Assembly (NCBI GenBank): GCA_946887085.1
Contig: CAMPKG010000203.1
Coordinates: forward strand, 1 to 6,052
Length of the DNA stretch: 6,052 nt
Reading direction: 5' to 3'
Origin: an uncultured Sphingobacteriales bacterium
GTDB lineage: Bacteria > Bacteroidota > Bacteroidia > Chitinophagales > Chitinophagaceae
In this document: positions 1 through 5,989 of the stretch, piece by piece
Numbering within the stretch: position 1 is the first letter of the stretch
Layout of the letters: every line of letters starts with the position of its first letter
Position numbers and translations under genes: made by a program
The notes under the pieces: generated by a model
The model's input: only the letters and a program-made list of their open reading frames with translations
Told to the model about the DNA's origin: nothing
Database searches by the model: none

Positions 1-302
1 TAGAACGACTGTGCATTCCAGTCATCATAGCCCGCTATCAGCATATCATCCACCGGCAGTATATCCAGCTTATTGTTGATCCATTCAAAGCTGTCGGAAA
101 ATTTATTGTTGACGATGTTGAACGCAAAATGATAGAATGGTTTCTGGTCTTCTACTTCCTCGAAGGTTAACGTCGTTTTACCCGCTTTAAATGAAACGGA
201 TTCATCGGTTTCATTCACAATGTCCAGTTCCAGCGTTTTGTGGTAAAACAAACGCGTCCGGTGTAAGGAGTTGGTTTTGAGTATGAGCTCTTTGATATGC
301 AT
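1..302 (-). CDS. VOC-family (glyoxalase/bleomycin-resistance fold) protein, N-terminal part
   Basis: This is the first 100 codons of a gene whose 3' end lies beyond the left edge. The translation begins MHIKELILKTNSL and continues through RTRLFYHKTLEL, SVSFKAGKTTLTFEE and FYHFAFNI, then EWINNKLDILP. This is the usual opening of a VOC-fold protein: a first beta strand, a helix carrying the FY..TL pattern, strands, and a YHFAF strand near residues 57-61 whose His58 is at a place often used for metal binding. VOC proteins include glyoxalases, dioxygenases and antibiotic-binding proteins, and the substrate cannot be told here. The ATG at 302 is chosen because the fold starts directly after it; there is no clear ribosome-binding site. 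It follows the mltG stop codon by 34 bases on the same strand with no terminator between, so read-through from mltG is plausible. The family call is fairly sure and the specific function is unknown. Confidence 0.78.
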   Translation of the reverse strand, partial: MHIKELILKTNSLHRTRLFYHKTLELDIVNETDESVSFKAGKTTLTFEEVEDQKPFYHFAFNIVNNKFSDSFEWINNKLDILPVDDMLIAGYDDWNAQSF

Positions 303-336
303 GGCTGAGAAAACAGCTCTAAAATGATGCCAGTGT

Positions 337-1368
337 TTAGTGAATATTCCTTTCGTTCAATGCCCTCTGGTACAGCCTCGCGTTCCGCATATGCTCATTG
401 TAATTGCTGGCAAAACGATGGTAGCCGCTGAAGTCTTCTTTGGCACAGAAATAGATATAATCAGTTGCAGGTGCATTCAGCACAGCCTCAATGCTGCGTT
501 TTGATGGTGTGCAAATAGGCCCGGGAGGTAAACCTTTGTGCACGTATGTGTTGTAGGGCGAGGGGTGTCTTAGCATATCACCTGCTATGCGGCGGAGCGC
601 AAAATTGTTTACCGCAAACTTTACCGTTGGATCGGCTTGCAGGGGCATGCCGTTTTTTATGCGGTTCATATATACGCTGGCAATGTTTCCTTTTTCATCG
701 TGCTTGTTGGTTTCTTCCTCCACTATCGATGCCATGATAACGACCTCGGCAGGTGTCATGCTTTTTTGGTCGGCTTTCTGTTTGCGGTCTTCGTTCCAGT
801 ATTCTGTATAGTATTTAGCTATTTTGCTGTAGGCTTTTTTCGCTCGGGTGTTCCACCAAAATTCATAGGTGTCGGGCATGATGGCAGCCATTGCGGTTTC
901 ATCTTTCAACCCGAAGCTGTCGAGAAAATTATTGTCGTTCAGCAACGCCTTTAGCTCATTAGAGTCTGCTTCAAGGTTTTTTGAAATGAGATTCACCAGG
1001 TCTTGCTCGGTACGTAATTTATTGACAACGAGTTTCACCGGTACTTGCTTTCCATTACGCAACATGCGTACTATGTTGTAATTACTCATTCCGCGGCGGA
1101 TCTTGTACTTACCGGCTTTTACCATTGCAGGGTAGTTGGCCCTGCGCGCTACTACATCGAAGCTCTCTATGTTCTTTACAAAGCCATCATCTTTCAGCGA
1201 GGAGCGTACATCTGCGTAAGTGGAGCCTGTACGCACATACAGGTAATCATCTTCTTTAAAATCTCCTGTATTAGGACCGAATACGCCCCATAGCGCAAAG
1301 CCGGCAAGTATCAATAGAATAAAGAATAAGCCTAGTGCCCAGCGGAGTGCCTTTCTCTTTTTAGCCAT
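337..1368 (-). CDS. mltG: Endolytic murein transglycosylase MltG (YceG-like)
   Basis: MltG is an inner-membrane lytic transglycosylase that cuts nascent peptidoglycan strands and is thought to set glycan chain length. The 343-residue product has a basic start (MAKKRK), one membrane segment at about residues 8-30, and then a periplasmic YceG domain. Visible family motifs are MPDTYEF (164-170), ASIVEEET (213-220) with the expected catalytic glutamate at 217 (matching the E. coli ASIVEKET glutamate), LQADPTVK (243-250), and GLPPGPICTPS (279-289), with HRF near 317-319. The length is normal for the family. I start it at the ATG at 1368, not at the in-frame TTG at 1377, because that TTG sits in the U-tract of the upstream terminator and the basic MAKKRK start directly precedes the membrane helix. 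A promoter octamer lies 26 bases upstream. Function is confident; whether it also receives read-through from secG is open. Confidence 0.95.
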   Translation of the reverse strand: MAKKRKALRWALGLFFILLILAGFALWGVFGPNTGDFKEDDYLYVRTGSTYADVRSSLKDDGFVKNIESFDVVARRANYPAMVKAGKYKIRRGMSNYNIVRMLRNGKQVPVKLVVNKLRTEQDLVNLISKNLEADSNELKALLNDNNFLDSFGLKDETAMAAIMPDTYEFWWNTRAKKAYSKIAKYYTEYWNEDRKQKADQKSMTPAEVVIMASIVEEETNKHDEKGNIASVYMNRIKNGMPLQADPTVKFAVNNFALRRIAGDMLRHPSPYNTYVHKGLPPGPICTPSKRSIEAVLNAPATDYIYFCAKEDFSGYHRFASNYNEHMRNARLYQRALNERNIH

Positions 1369-1384
1369 CTGCAACAAAATAAAA

Positions 1385-1412
1385 ATACCTGCTCAAAGGT
1401 AAGAGCAGGTAT
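1385..1412 (-). terminator. Intrinsic terminator after secG
   Basis: Read on the minus strand, ATACCTGCTC (1412-1403) and GAGCAGGTAT (1394-1385) form a perfect 10-bp stem around an 8-base loop, followed at once by TTTTATTTT (1384-1376). This is a textbook Rho-independent terminator for the secG operon, 25 bases after the secG stop codon. In the plus direction the hairpin is followed by an A-rich stretch, so it is judged one-directional. It ends only about 8 bases before the mltG start codon, so it also stands as a barrier or attenuator in front of mltG. Confidence 0.85.
1394..1401 (-). promoter_or_regulatory. Candidate -7 promoter element for mltG inside the terminator loop
   Basis: The minus strand reads TACCTTTG, an exact match to the Bacteroidota -7 pattern TAnnTTTG. 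Seven of its bases form the terminator loop and the last G opens the descending arm. A start site roughly 7 bases downstream would give mltG a leader of about 15-20 bases lacking the left arm of the hairpin. There is no TTG at the usual -33 distance (about 19 bases upstream), only a T-rich stretch (ATTTTTA). This is a motif match and inference only. Confidence 0.5.
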
Positions 1413-1437
1413 AATATAAAAATTTCGTTCCTTAAAA

Positions 1438-1785
1438 TTATTGGGCAGGAGCTTGCTGCTGCTGGCCGCCTTGTGCAGGAGCCTGTTGGCCACCTTGCTG
1501 TTGTTGCTGTGCAGGTGCGCCGCTGTTCTGGCGCTGGCCGCCTTGCTGCGGATCTTTCGGAGTTTCGAAGAACATAACCATAACGATGCACAGAGCAGCG
1601 ACGATGCCCATGCTTGTCCAGGTTCCTTTTTCCATCACGTCAGTAGATTGCTTAACGCCCATTACCTGTGTGCCGATGCTGCCAAAAGCGCCTGACAAGC
1701 CACCACCTTTAGGGTTTTGAACCAACACGAAAAATGCTAACACTACGCAAGCCAATAAAATAAGTATGGTGATCAATGATATCAT
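1438..1785 (-). CDS. secG: Preprotein translocase subunit SecG
   Basis: SecG is the small non-essential subunit of the SecYEG channel that aids SecA-driven export across the inner membrane. The 115-residue protein shows the family layout: membrane helix 1 at about residues 2-22, the conserved loop LVQNPKGGGLSGAFG (21-35), and membrane helix 2 at about 57-73 (TSMGIVAALCIVMVMFF). Residues 80-115 are a low-complexity tail made mostly of Gln, Gly, Ala and Pro (17 of 36 are Gln). Bacteroidota SecG proteins often carry variable tails, but this one is notably repetitive. The ATG overlaps the TGA of the upstream TPR gene as ATGA, suggesting translational coupling; no Shine-Dalgarno is visible. A strong terminator follows, making secG the last gene of the operon. 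Confidence 0.93.
   Translation of the reverse strand: MISLITILILLACVVLAFFVLVQNPKGGGLSGAFGSIGTQVMGVKQSTDVMEKGTWTSMGIVAALCIVMVMFFETPKDPQQGGQRQNSGAPAQQQQQGGQQAPAQGGQQQQAPAQ
1441..1548 (-). repeat. Low-complexity coding repeat, Gln/Gly/Ala/Pro-rich SecG tail
   Basis: The last 36 codons of secG encode a degenerate repeat of GGQQ and QAPAQ blocks; GGQQAPAQ is followed by GGQQQQAPAQ, with a related SGAPAQQQQQ before them. At DNA level, related GC-rich blocks (GGCCGCCTTG, GGCCACCTTG and GGCCGCCTTG on the plus strand) recur in between CTG/TTG-rich stretches. The pattern suggests growth by slippage or short duplication and may vary in length between strains. Confidence 0.7.
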
Positions 1786-2708
1786 GACTGTTTTTCTTTT
1801 AAGATTTCTTCGATACGGCGCGCAAAATACACTTTTTTCTGCGGATTACGCAAACTAAGTTTATGATACATATCTATCGCTTTGTCATATTTTCCTTGTT
1901 TTACATGTATTTCGGCCAGCGATTCGCTTGCAAGGTCCTCTTCCTGGGTGATGGAATTGACCGCCATTTCAAAAACATCCTCCGGTATCTCGTCGTTCTC
2001 TTCCCCCAACGCGGCAGCCAGTTTTTCTTTTTGCCACATGGTTTTCAGCGCTTTTTTATCCTCCTCCTCTTCTTTAGCTTTTTCAGATTTGGTCTTGAAA
2101 TAGGATAGCCAGTCTGAGAAACTCATTACGCGCATTAGTGCCTTCTCCTTCTCTTCCTCCTCCGTCAATTCTGGAGTCTCGGGTATTTCGTTAGACACTT
2201 CCACACCCTGATGCAGGAAATAATCTTCAGTATATATCGGCTGTATCAAAGGTTGTTCTTCCATGGCCTCTATTTCTTCCGCCACAATTTCCGCGTCCTT
2301 GTGTTGAATGTTCTGCTCTTCAGTTATTGTCGCTGCCAGGCGTTCAGCCATCGGCTCCGTAATAGCTGCATGTTCTTCTGCTGCTGGTACTGGTTCGGGA
2401 TCTGCAGTCGCCATTGTTACCAGTTGTTCTTGTACCGTCGTTGAAGTGGTATTAGTTTCTATATCACCTGCAGCAGTCGACATGTATTGGTGAAACTGCA
2501 GCCAGTTGCCCATGTACAGGTGCATGTTATTCATTGCCTCCGGAGAAAACGGCTGATGTTTTTGTTTACGGGCAGCCTCAAAATAATGTCCGGGTGTGAA
2601 GTAGGGGTATGATTGTATAAGCGATGCAATGCTCTCCACATCGGCATCTGTTACCGATTGAGGCTCCTGCAGCATTTTAGTTATCTGTGAAATATTCGGT
2701 GTTGCCAT
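1782..2708 (-). CDS. Conserved Bacteroidota protein of unknown function with C-terminal TPR-like repeat
   Basis: The 308-residue protein has no signal peptide and no membrane segment, so it is probably cytoplasmic. Three parts can be seen. An N-terminal helical region (about 1-76) includes QSYPYFTPGHYFEAARKQK. A long acidic linker (about 80-190) is rich in Glu, Ala, Thr and Pro. A C-terminal part contains EDYFLHQGVEVSNEIPE (161-177), MSFSDWLSYFKTK (195-207), a Lys/Glu-rich probable coiled segment (208-232), and one TPR-like unit near 259-292 (SLAEIHVKQGKYDKAIDMYHKLSLRNP in two overlapping helices). TPR units bind partner proteins. It starts 3 bases after the lptE stop and its TGA overlaps the secG ATG, so its dosage is probably tied to both. 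I know this gene as a recurrent neighbour of lptE and secG in Bacteroidota, but not its job. A role in export or envelope assembly is inferred from position alone. Confidence 0.83.
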   Translation of the reverse strand: MATPNISQITKMLQEPQSVTDADVESIASLIQSYPYFTPGHYFEAARKQKHQPFSPEAMNNMHLYMGNWLQFHQYMSTAAGDIETNTTSTTVQEQLVTMATADPEPVPAAEEHAAITEPMAERLAATITEEQNIQHKDAEIVAEEIEAMEEQPLIQPIYTEDYFLHQGVEVSNEIPETPELTEEEEKEKALMRVMSFSDWLSYFKTKSEKAKEEEEDKKALKTMWQKEKLAAALGEENDEIPEDVFEMAVNSITQEEDLASESLAEIHVKQGKYDKAIDMYHKLSLRNPQKKVYFARRIEEILKEKQS

Positions 2709-2711
2709 CCC

Positions 2712-3212
2712 TTACCAATTTACGAAAGCTTTGTTGAAAATATCGTCCGCCAGCTGGTTGCCGATCTCGTCTATCAATCTGCCCTCCGCCTGCTGCACAG
2801 TTTGCGTGGCGGCGAAGTCGGCAAAGCGGGTAAAGGTTTGTGTGAAATCTCCTTTTTTGTCCAGCCTGTTCTTAAAGGTCACACTTACGGATATGGTCAA
2901 ACGGTTTTGAGTTGCTTGTTGTGTATTCTCCACTCCCGATACCGTTACCTCGTAAGATGTAATCGAACCGGAGAGGTCATAATCGGCAGTTTCCGTATTG
3001 ACGGGGGCAAGTCCTGTTTGTGATAGTATACGGCTGCGCACTTTAGATGTGAGCGCGGGGCTGAGGGTCGGTACTACATTCCTTGCGCGGTTCTCCAAAG
3101 TATGGATATTGATATTCTTACCCTGTATGCTGGCGCCGGTAAAACTGTACACGCCGCAGCCTGCGAGGGCAACAAAAAACAATAAAGAAACGAGGAACAG
3201 TGAACGCTGCAT
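2712..3212 (-). CDS. lptE: LPS-assembly lipoprotein LptE
   Basis: LptE is an outer-membrane lipoprotein that plugs and supports the LptD barrel delivering LPS to the cell surface. The 166-residue product starts MQRSLFLVSLLFFVALAGC, a short lipoprotein signal peptide with lipobox ALAGC and lipidated cysteine at residue 19, followed by the GVYSFTGASI stretch typical of Bacteroidota LptE. The mature part is mainly beta (YDLSGSITSYEVTVSGV; RLTISVSVTFKN) and ends in a helix (EGRLIDEIGNQLADDIFNKAF), matching the family's alpha/beta sandwich. I start at the ATG at 3212. The open frame extends upstream only to a TTG at 3248, which would add 12 residues before an already complete signal peptide. It lies 36 bases after the sigma-54 activator gene and 3 bases before the TPR gene. 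Sequence similarity between LptE families is low, so the name rests on signal peptide, length, pattern and gene order. Confidence 0.86.
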   Translation of the reverse strand: MQRSLFLVSLLFFVALAGCGVYSFTGASIQGKNINIHTLENRARNVVPTLSPALTSKVRSRILSQTGLAPVNTETADYDLSGSITSYEVTVSGVENTQQATQNRLTISVSVTFKNRLDKKGDFTQTFTRFADFAATQTVQQAEGRLIDEIGNQLADDIFNKAFVNW

Positions 3213-3248
3213 AAACCGTAAAATTAACCTGAATAAATAGAAACGCAA

Positions 3249-4505
3249 TTACTCCTTAATATCGTATTCCTTGATCTTCCTGTAGAGTGTTCTTTCTGAA
3301 ATGCCCAACTCGTTCGCGGCATCGCGTCGGCGGCCTTTATGTTTTTTCAGGGCCTTCATGATGAATTCTTTTTCCCTGTCGGCCAGCATCAGCGATTCTT
3401 CTATGTCCTCGTGATGATCAACGCGGTCGCTATGCTGTAGTACTATCGGACTGGTAGCAGTTATCGGGTTTGCATTAACCACGGGCATGGTTTCGATGTT
3501 GCCGGTAGGGTATGCCTGTAGAAAATTTTCATCTATCTGCTGTCCCTGGAACGAACCCTGGTGATGTACCACGTCAAAGAACATCTGTTTCAGATCGTTC
3601 ATGTCCTTTTTCAGGTCGAAGAAGAGCTTGTACAAAATGTCGCGCTCTGTAGTGCTGGTGAAATCTTTTCCTGTAGCAAGCATGTTACCAGCGGGAGCCA
3701 TTAATGCCATGCTGCGGGTAGTATCGCGCTGTGGCAGGAATTTCTGCAGTGTATCGGCAGATATTTGCTTATCAGTGCTGAGTACAGATATCTGCTCGGC
3801 AATATTTTTCAGCTCACGCACATTGCCGGGCCATGTATAACTAACCAGTAGTTGCTGCGCATTTGCATCGAGCTGTACTGATTGCGTTTTATAGCGTTCT
3901 GCAAAGTCGGTAGTGAATTTGCGGAAGAGCAGGGGTATGTCCTCCTGCCTGTCGCGCAGGGCTGGTACACGTATAGGTACCGTGCTTAAACGATAGTACA
4001 GGTCCTCACGAAACTTACGTTGCTGTGTATATTCAAGTAAGTCTTTGTTGGTTGCGGCTATCACACGTACATCCGTCTTCTGCACTTTTGACGAACCTAC
4101 ACGGATGAATTCGCCGCTTTCCAGCACACGCAGAAGGCGGGCTTGTGTGCCCAGTGGCATTTCACCGATCTCATCAAGAAAAATGGTACCGCTATTCACT
4201 GTTTCGAAATAACCTTTACGACTATCTGCAGCGCCGGTGAACGAGCCCTTCTCGTGACCGAACAGCTCACTATCGATTGTGCCCTCGGGTATCGCGCCGC
4301 AGTTGACGGCGATGAAAGGATTGTGCTTTCTTGATGAAAGCGCATGAATGATATTAGAGAATGCTTCTTTACCTACACCACTTTCACCAACGATCAATAC
4401 CGAGAGATCCGTACCGGCGACCTGCACCGCAGTATTGAGTGCATGGTTGAGCGCGGGTGAATTGCCTATAATTCCAAACCTGTTCTTAATGCTCTGAAGA
4501 TCCAT
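3249..4505 (-). CDS. Sigma-54-dependent transcriptional activator (NtrC-type AAA+ with Fis-type HTH), no receiver domain
   Basis: This 418-residue protein is a bacterial enhancer-binding protein that hydrolyses ATP to open RpoN (sigma-54) promoters. The AAA+ domain starts almost at the N terminus. It has Walker A GESGVGKE (40-47), the sigma-54 contact loop GSFTGA (87-92, Ser in place of the usual Ala of GAFTGA), Walker B IFLDEIG (108-114), Arg-finger region FREDLYYRL (165-173, R166 and R172), and sensor II WPGNVREL (225-232, R230). All catalytic positions are present, so it should be active. A long insert (about 260-370) follows, with a helix-rich stretch around 285-314. The C terminus is a Fis-type helix-turn-helix (about 378-414; RRDAANELGISERTLYRKIKEY). 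There is no N-terminal receiver, PAS, GAF or FHA domain, so its signal input is not visible. The ATG at 4505 has AGGA 8 bases upstream. It is the second gene of the operon; no clear -24/-12 sigma-54 promoter was noticed in this window. Confidence 0.95.
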   Translation of the reverse strand: MDLQSIKNRFGIIGNSPALNHALNTAVQVAGTDLSVLIVGESGVGKEAFSNIIHALSSRKHNPFIAVNCGAIPEGTIDSELFGHEKGSFTGAADSRKGYFETVNSGTIFLDEIGEMPLGTQARLLRVLESGEFIRVGSSKVQKTDVRVIAATNKDLLEYTQQRKFREDLYYRLSTVPIRVPALRDRQEDIPLLFRKFTTDFAERYKTQSVQLDANAQQLLVSYTWPGNVRELKNIAEQISVLSTDKQISADTLQKFLPQRDTTRSMALMAPAGNMLATGKDFTSTTERDILYKLFFDLKKDMNDLKQMFFDVVHHQGSFQGQQIDENFLQAYPTGNIETMPVVNANPITATSPIVLQHSDRVDHHEDIEESLMLADREKEFIMKALKKHKGRRRDAANELGISERTLYRKIKEYDIKE

Positions 4506-4509
4506 AAAA

Positions 4510-4517
4510 CCTGTCCT
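4510..4517 (-). promoter_or_regulatory. Shine-Dalgarno-like site of the sigma-54 activator gene
   Basis: On the minus strand AGGACAGG lies just before TTTT and the ATG at 4505. AGGA ends 8 bases before the start codon. It is the clearest Shine-Dalgarno-like sequence in the window, where the other starts have weak ones or none, and it supports the chosen start. Its use in Bacteroidota, which rely little on this pairing, is uncertain. Confidence 0.45.
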
Positions 4518-4536
4518 GTGCGGACGTCAATTTTAA

Positions 4537-5961
4537 TTAGTTAACAGAAACGATATCACCTATCAGAGTAGCCCCTGTTGTAGACGTGATCTTTACGTTC
4601 ACATAGTCACCTTTATCGAGGTTATGATCTCCTTTAGGAAATACAACCACCTTATTATGGCTGTTGCGGCCGCTCCAGTTAAGTTCGCTACGCTTGCTCT
4701 CACCTTCTATCAATACTTCAAACGTTTTGCCAATGTCGACATTATGGTTCTTGCGCGTATGGGTATTTTGCAACGATATGATCTCTTCAAGCCTTCTTTT
4801 CTTTACATCCTCAGGCACATCATCGTCGTAGCGGCGCTCGGCCAGCGTGCCGGGGCGTTCGCTGTAAGAGAACATATAAGCCATATCGAAACCACACTGG
4901 TCCATCAGGCTTAAGGTATCCTGGTGCTCTTCTTCGGTTTCCGTACAGAAGCCGCTGATCACGTCTGTACTCAGTGCGCAATCAGGCATTATTTCCTTGA
5001 TGCGTTTCACTTTAGACAGGTACCATTCACGGGTATAGGTACGGTTCATCAGCTGCAGTATACGTGTGTTACCGCTTTGCACCGGCAGGTGAATGTATTT
5101 ACAGATGTTATCGTATTTGGCCATTGTGTGCAGCACATCATCTGTAATGTCTTTAGGATGTGAAGTGCTGAAACGAATGCGCAGTTTAGGAGAGATCAAA
5201 GCCACCATTTCCATCAATTTGGCAAAGGTCACTGCATCCTCAATGCTATCGGGAGCGTAATGGTAGCTATCCACATTCTGCCCCAGCAACGTTACCTCAC
5301 GGTAGCCACGTTCAAACAGATCGCCGCACTCGGCTACTATACTCATAGCATCGCGACTACGCTCACGGCCGCGGGTGAACGGTACCACGCAGAAAGAACA
5401 CATATTATTGCAGCCACGCATGATGCTCACAAATGCAGTAACGCCATTGCTGTCGAGGCGAACGGGTGAGATATCGGCATAAGTCTCTTCGCGGCTGAGA
5501 AGTACGTTCACGGTTTTTTGTCCACCTTCTGCTTCAGTTACCAGGCCGGGCAGGCTGCGGTAGGCATCAGGCCCTACTACTATGTCCACCAGCTTTTCTT
5601 CTTCCAGGAATTTAGCTTTCAGCCTTTCAGCCATGCAACCTAGTACGCCAATCAGCATTCCCGGGTTCTTTTCCTTTACCTTGCGGAAAGCCTGTAACCG
5701 GTTGCGCACTGTCTGCTCGGCCTTTTCGCGGATGGAGCAGGTGTTGAGCAGTACCAGGGTAGCCTCTTCGAAATTGCGGGTAGCGCCAAACCCTTGTTCA
5801 TTTAATATAGAAGCCACGATCTCGCTATCGCTGAAATTCATCTGGCAGCCATAGCTTTCTATATAGAATTTTTTGCTGTATCGATTCGGGTCCTCCTGGA
5901 AGGGGGCAAAAGCCTCTCCCTGTCGGTTTTCCTCTATCACTTTCTGCAGGATCTCTGCCAT
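4537..5961 (-). CDS. miaB: tRNA-2-methylthio-N6-dimethylallyladenosine synthase MiaB
   Basis: MiaB is a radical-SAM methylthiotransferase that adds a methylthio group to i6A37 in tRNAs reading UNN codons, giving ms2i6A and improving codon pairing. The 474-residue protein shows all three domains in order. The N-terminal methylthiotransferase domain has its three cluster cysteines, C39 (ESYGCQMN), C75 (NTCSIRE) and C109 (GCMAER). The radical-SAM domain has C184, C188 and C191 (GCNNMCSFC), followed by [19 protein letters not shown] (225-233), IHLPVQSGN (290-298) and [24 protein letters not shown]-binding domain occupies about 404-472. NTCSIRE and [21 protein letters not shown] point to MiaB over its paralogues MtaB and RimO. 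Length is normal. The ATG at 5961 lies 20 bases after a -7 promoter octamer; no strong Shine-Dalgarno is seen. It is the first gene of the operon. Confidence 0.97.
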   Translation of the reverse strand: MAEILQKVIEENRQGEAFAPFQEDPNRYSKKFYIESYGCQMNFSDSEIVASILNEQGFGATRNFEEATLVLLNTCSIREKAEQTVRNRLQAFRKVKEKNPGMLIGVLGCMAERLKAKFLEEEKLVDIVVGPDAYRSLPGLVTEAEGGQKTVNVLLSREETYADISPVRLDSNGVTAFVSIMRGCNNMCSFCVVPFTRGRERSRDAMSIVAECGDLFERGYREVTLLGQNVDSYHYAPDSIEDAVTFAKLMEMVALISPKLRIRFSTSHPKDITDDVLHTMAKYDNICKYIHLPVQSGNTRILQLMNRTYTREWYLSKVKRIKEIMPDCALSTDVISGFCTETEEEHQDTLSLMDQCGFDMAYMFSYSERPGTLAERRYDDDVPEDVKKRRLEEIISLQNTHTRKNHNVDIGKTFEVLIEGESKRSELNWSGRNSHNKVVVFPKGDHNLDKGDYVNVKITSTTGATLIGDIVSVN

Positions 5962-5981
5962 AATTTCCGATTCTGTGCCTG

Positions 5982-5989
5982 CAAAGGTA
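5982..5989 (-). promoter_or_regulatory. Candidate -7 promoter element of the miaB operon
   Basis: The minus strand reads TACCTTTG followed by CAGG, an exact match to the Bacteroidota -7 pattern TAnnTTTG. It is 20 bases upstream of the miaB ATG, so the leader would be short, about 10-15 bases. No TTG is at the usual -33 distance; the region about 19 bases upstream reads GGGATTTTC. By eye it is one of only two exact TAnnTTTG matches on the minus strand of this window, and both sit just before a gene that follows a transcription break. Confidence 0.6.

Noticed and set aside
303..336. Possible hairpin (GCTG/CAGC) between mltG and the VOC gene
   Set aside because: The stem is 4 bp with no trailing U-run; it is chance-level structure in a short spacer.
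1361..1591. Minus-strand frame overlapping the end of secG and the terminator
   Set aside because: It runs out of frame through secG, the terminator and the mltG start, has an Arg/Ala/Thr-rich low-complexity translation and no motif.
1441..1695. Plus-strand open frame opposite secG
   Set aside because: It is the antisense of the Gln-rich secG tail; its Leu/Ala-rich composition is explained by CTG/TTG and GCC codons opposite CAG, CAA and GGC. SecG motifs fix the true strand.
4510..4524. Small inverted repeat GTCC/GGAC before the sigma-54 activator gene
   Set aside because: The stem is only 4 bp around 5 bases and has no proper U-tract, so it is neither a convincing terminator nor a ribosome-binding-site switch.
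4624..5469. Several plus-strand open frames opposite miaB
   Set aside because: The minus-strand protein has every MiaB motif and the plus frames show no recognisable domain; they are shadows of its codon bias.
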